The notes under the pieces were generated by a model. The model saw only the letters and a program-made list of their open reading frames with translations. It was not told where the DNA came from and did not search any database. A DNA stretch of 64,000 bases from NCBI RefSeq assembly GCF_008329645.1, contig NZ_CP043474.1, forward strand, positions 3,658,001-3,722,000, read 5' to 3'. Of the stretch, positions 60,969 through 64,000 are shown in pieces; within the stretch, counting starts at the first letter, position 1, and the number at the start of each line of letters is the position of its first letter. The translations under genes and the position numbers were made by a program. The stretch is from Mycolicibacterium grossiae. Its GTDB lineage: Bacteria > Actinomycetota > Actinomycetes > Mycobacteriales > Mycobacteriaceae.

Positions 60969-61312
60969 CCGACACCGACGGCACGTTCGACGACGACCGG
61001 ATGCGGGCGACACTGGCCACGGCCAGGCCCTACAGCGTCATGATCCTGCGCGACGGGCCCAACGCCGACAGCCCGGACGCGTCGGCGGTGGTGTGGGAGC
61101 ACGGCCGTCGCAACTTCACGCTCCGCGAGGCCGGGACGCTGGCCGTCGTGCTCCCGGTGACCGACGACTCGGGACTGTGCGGTGTCGGGATCTTCGCCGC
61201 GACGGTGGCGGAGACGACGGCGATCATGGCCGATGATCCGGGCGTGCGCGCCGGCGTGTTCACCTACGAGGTGCATCCGTGCGTCGGCTTCCCGGGCGAC
61301 GCGCTGCCCTGA
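60965..61312 (+). CDS. Small conserved hypothetical protein, possibly YCII-like
   Basis: 115 residues. RPYSVMILRDGPNADSPDASAVVWEHGRRNFTLREAGTLAVVLPVTDDSGLCGVGIFAATVAETTAIMADDPGVRAGVFTYEVHPC has the spacing of a YCII-type alpha/beta barrel (WEHGRRNF and DDPGVRAGVFTYEVHP are the telling parts). The usual enzyme role is unknown. ATG overlaps the rarA stop (ATGA), so it is co-translated with rarA, though a functional link is not evident. Convergent with the GlsB-type gene; the 117-nt gap contains an imperfect GC-rich hairpin near 61400-61425. Confidence 0.8.
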   Translation: MTDTDGTFDDDRMRATLATARPYSVMILRDGPNADSPDASAVVWEHGRRNFTLREAGTLAVVLPVTDDSGLCGVGIFAATVAETTAIMADDPGVRAGVFTYEVHPCVGFPGDALP

Positions 61313-61429
61313 CTTCGCACACGGCATTGCCGCCGGGTGGTCGGCGTCCTCGACTGGGGGCGGTGTCGATTCTGCCGAACCCGACGGCAACGCATCGCGG
61401 TACGCACACCATGGGGTGCGCACCAATTC

Positions 61430-61741
61430 TCAGCGGCGCAGCAGCCCGCTGCGACGGCGGCCGAAGCCGGTGCTGCGGCGTCCGCCCATGATGCTGGCGA
61501 CGAGCGCGACGCCGAGCGCGGCCACGACGACCTGAACGAGCAGCTCCATCCAGTCGATGCCGTTGGTGGCAGTCGGGATGCCGAGCGCGCGTGCCAGGGC
61601 GGTGCCGACCAGCGCGGAGACGATGCCGACGAGGATCGTCACGAGGGCGCCGATGTTCTGTCGGCCCGGCACGACGAGCCGGCCCAGAACGCCGACGACG
61701 ATGCCGATGAGGATTGCGGTTATGATGCCGGTGATGGTCAT
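61430..61741 (-). CDS. GlsB/YeaQ/YmgE family (transglycosylase-associated) membrane protein
   Basis: 103 residues with three hydrophobic, glycine-rich helices (about 4-22, 31-52, 66-88) and a basic tail RRSTGFGRRRSGLLRR. IITAILIGIVVGVLGRLVVPGRQNIGALVTILVGIVSALVGTALA is typical of this small stress-related membrane family, in which LIVGIxAGxLAxxI- and PG-type motifs recur. Function unresolved. ATG 61741 with a GAGGA Shine-Dalgarno. Divergent from the YjbQ-type gene. Confidence 0.88.
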   Translation of the reverse strand: MTITGIITAILIGIVVGVLGRLVVPGRQNIGALVTILVGIVSALVGTALARALGIPTATNGIDWMELLVQVVVAALGVALVASIMGGRRSTGFGRRRSGLLRR

Positions 61742-61825
61742 GTCTTCCTCCAGCGAGACGGTGTGAAGGAGCAGTACCCGGCCCGCCGACGGAATAAGCA
61801 CGAACGTCAATCCGGATGGGGGTCG

Positions 61826-61831
61826 TACGCT
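61826..61831 (+). promoter_or_regulatory. -10 element of a leaderless YjbQ-family mRNA
   Basis: TACGCT ends 7 nt before GTG 61839 and no Shine-Dalgarno is present, the same geometry as upstream of the DUF3097 and HNH genes. Confidence 0.5.
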
Positions 61832-61838
61832 CGGACAC

Positions 61839-62240
61839 GTGCACACCGACGTCCTCGACGTGACCACCGCCGACCGCCGCACCGTCGACCTCACCGACGA
61901 GGTGCGCGCGTTCTGCTCCGGCCGCGGGGACGGTCTGCTCAACGTCTTCGTCCCGCACGCCACCGCCGGCGTCGCGATCTTCGAGACCGGTGCGGGCAGC
62001 GACGCCGACGTGGTGGACGCCCTGGAGCGGCTGCTGCCCCGCGACGACCGGTACGTGCACGCGCACGGCTCGCCGGGCCACGGTGCCGACCACGTCCTGC
62101 CGGCACTGGTCGCACCGTCGATCACGGTGCCGGTGGCCGACGGCCGGCCGCTGCTCGGCACCTGGCAGAGCATCGTGCTCGTCGACCTCAACCGCGACAA
62201 CGCGCGGCGCGAGGTACGTCTCAGTTTCGTCGGCGGCTGA
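61839..62240 (+). CDS. YjbQ family protein (UPF0047, secondary thiamine-phosphate synthase type)
   Basis: 133 residues. Conserved histidines of the family are visible in VFVPHATAGVAIFETG and DRYVHAHGSPGHGADHVLPAL, followed by GTWQSIVLVDLNRDNARREVRLSFVG. The E. coli relative has weak thiamine-phosphate synthase activity, but the physiological role of the family is unsettled. GTG 61839 appears leaderless. It precedes alaS by 109 nt, an order kept in other mycobacteria. Confidence 0.9.
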   Translation: MHTDVLDVTTADRRTVDLTDEVRAFCSGRGDGLLNVFVPHATAGVAIFETGAGSDADVVDALERLLPRDDRYVHAHGSPGHGADHVLPALVAPSITVPVADGRPLLGTWQSIVLVDLNRDNARREVRLSFVGG

Positions 62241-62349
62241 CCTGTCGGCCGGTGGCCGCCCGACCGGTACTGTTATGCGGTCGCGTCGCCCCCGGCGGCG
62301 CCGGTAGGGCGGCGGGCCGTCGCGAACCAACACTTAAGGACAGCAGCAC

Positions 62350-64000
62350 GTGCAGACACACGAGATCAGGAAGCGCTTCCTCGATCACTTCGTGAAGGCA
62401 GGCCACACCGAGGTGCCCAGCGCCTCGGTGATCCTCGACGACCCGAACCTGCTGTTCGTCAACGCCGGCATGGTGCAGTTCGTGCCGTTCTTCCTCGGCG
62501 CGCGCACCGCGCCGTGGGACCGGGCGACCAGCGTGCAGAAGTGCATCCGCACGCCGGACATCGACGAGGTCGGCATCACCACCCGGCACAACACCTTCTT
62601 CCAGATGGCCGGCAACTTCAGCTTCGGCGACTACTTCAAGAAGGGCGCCATCGAGTTCGCCTGGACGCTGCTGACGAACCCGACCGACCAGGGCGGCTAC
62701 GGCTTCGACCCGGAGCGGCTGTGGGCCACGGTCTACCTCGACGACGACGAGGCCATCGAGCTGTGGCAGGAGGTCGCCGGGCTGCCCGCCGAGCGGATCC
62801 AGCGCCGCGGCATGGCCGACAACTACTGGTCGATGGGCATCCCCGGCCCGTGCGGTCCCTCCTCGGAGATCTACTACGACCGCGGCCCGGACTACGGCGT
62901 CGACGGCGGCCCGGAGGCCAACGAGGACCGCTACATCGAGATCTGGAACCTCGTGTTCATGCAGAACGAGCGCGGCGAGGGCACCTCGAAGGAGGACTTC
63001 GAGATCCTCGGGCCGCTGCCGCGCAAGAACATCGACACCGGCATGGGCATCGAGCGCGTCGCCTGCCTGCTCCAGGACGTCGACAACGTCTACGAGACCG
63101 ACCTGCTGCGGCCGGTGATCGACCTGATGGCCGCCCGGGCGCCGCGCGGCTACGGCCAGGGCAACCACGACGACGACGTCCGCTACCGCATCATCGCCGA
63201 CCACAGCCGCACCGCGGCGATCATCATCGGCGACGGCGTCAGCCCCGGCAACGAGGGCCGCGGGTACGTGCTGCGCCGCCTGCTGCGCCGCATCATCCGC
63301 GCGGCCAAGCTGCTCGGCATCGACGGCGCCGTGATGGCCGACCTGATGAGCACCGTGCGCGACGCGATGGGCCCGTCCTACCCCGAGCTGGTGAGCGACT
63401 TCGAGCGCATCCAGCGCATCGCCGTCGCCGAGGAGACGGCGTTCACCCGGACGCTCGCCTCGGGTTCGCGGCTCTTCGCCGACGCCGCCGACGCGACGCG
63501 TGCCTCCGGCGCCACGGTGCTGTCCGGCGCCGACGCCTTCACCCTGCACGACACCTACGGCTTCCCGATCGAGTTGACGCTCGAGATGGCGTCCGAGGCG
63601 GGGCTCTCGGTGGACGAGGAGGGCTTCCGCGGCCTGATGGCCGAGCAGCGGCAGCGCGCCAAGGCCGACGCCGCGGCCCGCAAGCACGCCCACGCCGACC
63701 TGTCGGCCTACCGCGAACTCGTCGATGCCGGACCCACCGAGTTCACCGGCTTCGACGAACTGTCCTCCGACGCCCGCATCCTCGGCATCTTCGTCGACGG
63801 CCGGCGCGTCCCGGTGGTGTCGCACTCGGCCGGCGGGGACGCCCCGCCCGCGGACCGCATCGAGCTGGTACTGGACCGCACGCCGCTCTACGCCGAGTCC
63901 GGCGGCCAGATCTCCGACGTCGGCAGCATCGTCGGCACCGGCGCGAGCGCGACGGCCAAGGCGGCCGTCACCGACGTCCAGAAGATCGCCAAGACGCTGT
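62350..64000 (+). CDS. alaS: Alanyl-tRNA synthetase (5' part; runs past the window)
   Basis: The first 550 codons are present. Class II catalytic core: TSVQKCIRTPDIDEVGITTRHNTFFQMAGNFSFGDYFK, NYWSMGIPGPCGPSSEIYYDRG, EIWNLVFMQNERGEG, KNIDTGMGIERVACLLQDVDNVYETD. The tRNA-recognition helices follow (YRIIADHSRTAAIIIGDGVSPGNEGRGYVLRRLLRRIIR), then the start of the editing domain (DRTPLYAESGGQISDVG), where the sequence ends. GTG 62350 is supported by AAGGA at 62336-62340. Confidence 0.96.
   Translation, partial: MQTHEIRKRFLDHFVKAGHTEVPSASVILDDPNLLFVNAGMVQFVPFFLGARTAPWDRATSVQKCIRTPDIDEVGITTRHNTFFQMAGNFSFGDYFKKGAIEFAWTLLTNPTDQGGYGFDPERLWATVYLDDDEAIELWQEVAGLPAERIQRRGMADNYWSMGIPGPCGPSSEIYYDRGPDYGVDGGPEANEDRYIEIWNLVFMQNERGEGTSKEDFEILGPLPRKNIDTGMGIERVACLLQDVDNVYETDLLRPVIDLMAARAPRGYGQGNHDDDVRYRIIADHSRTAAIIIGDGVSPGNEGRGYVLRRLLRRIIRAAKLLGIDGAVMADLMSTVRDAMGPSYPELVSDFERIQRIAVAEETAFTRTLASGSRLFADAADATRASGATVLSGADAFTLHDTYGFPIELTLEMASEAGLSVDEEGFRGLMAEQRQRAKADAAARKHAHADLSAYRELVDAGPTEFTGFDELSSDARILGIFVDGRRVPVVSHSAGGDAPPADRIELVLDRTPLYAESGGQISDVGSIVGTGASATAKAAVTDVQKIAKTL

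Noticed and set aside
61400..61425. Terminator between the YCII-like and GlsB-type genes
   Set aside because: An imperfect GC-rich stem (GGTACGCAC with GTGCGCACC) is present, but with a mismatch and no U-tract; too weak to list as a feature.
62221..63825. 534-codon minus-strand open frame opposite alaS
   Set aside because: Shadow of alaS; Val/Asp/Arg-rich with no recognisable domain.

Overview
The window reads as a chromosome segment of a fast-growing mycobacterium (Mycolicibacterium-type). It is very GC-rich, uses GTG starts freely, and carries an actinobacterial gene set: an F420-type deazaflavin oxidoreductase, a 13E12-type HNH protein, many TetR regulators and fatty-acyl/P450 chemistry. 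From memory, the core gene order (tesB-pdxT-yebC ... ruvCAB ... gabT, yajC-secD-secF, peptide-binding lipoprotein, apt, rel, cyclophilin, MBL hydrolase, hisS ... radical SAM, zinc peptidase, SRPBCC, aspS ... ATP-grasp/transglutaminase, rarA, yjbQ-like, alaS) matches the M. tuberculosis Rv2605c-Rv2555c stretch read in the opposite direction. Blocks of accessory genes are inserted into it.

Layout. 1-7 kb: end of tesB, pdxT, a CocE-type hydrolase with a divergent TetR, yebC, an alpha/beta hydrolase with a divergent TetR, and an MscS-type channel. 7-10 kb: ruvCAB behind an SOS box. 10-14 kb: DUF1304 protein, a membrane GGDEF protein whose reading frame runs antisense into it, small membrane proteins, an isolated central piece of a P450, and gabT. 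14.5-23 kb: the protein-export and stringent-response run yajC-secD-secF-lipoprotein-apt-rel. 22.7-28.8 kb: MFS exporter with ArsR regulator, two tandem cyclophilins, MBL hydrolase, hisS, dtd. 28.8-37.5 kb: secreted protein, SOS-controlled radical SAM protein, a P450 interrupted by an in-frame TAG, an SDR, two acyl-CoA dehydrogenases with a TetR, a thioesterase-like protein and a DUF427 protein. 37.5-46.4 kb: zinc peptidase, carboxylesterase, truncated SRPBCC protein, aspS, HNH protein, deazaflavin oxidoreductase, Pro/Ser/Thr-rich lipoprotein, thiolase with HxlR regulator. 46.4-54.6 kb: an eight-gene minus-strand operon (DeoR regulator, FGGY kinase, binding lipoprotein, two permeases, ATPase, SDR, BtpA/SgcQ-like protein) that looks like a complete uptake and catabolic unit for a polyol or ketose. 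54.7-64 kb: ATP-grasp/alpha-E fusion, transglutaminase-like protein, DUF4333 lipoprotein, DUF3097 protein, rarA, small proteins and the 5' part of alaS.

Regulation is unusually legible. There are three LexA-type boxes (ruvC, radical SAM gene, HNH gene). Dyads lie between most regulator/target pairs. At least six genes appear leaderless, with a TANNNT -10 box 6-8 nt before the start codon. The most noteworthy items are the nonsense-split P450, the orphan P450 mid-domain, the polyol-type operon, the perfect 11-bp palindrome over the SRPBCC promoter, and the dehalogenase-like hydrolase lacking its catalytic histidine. No tRNA, rRNA, IS element, phage gene or CRISPR array was found, and no gene-free stretch exceeds 300 bases.
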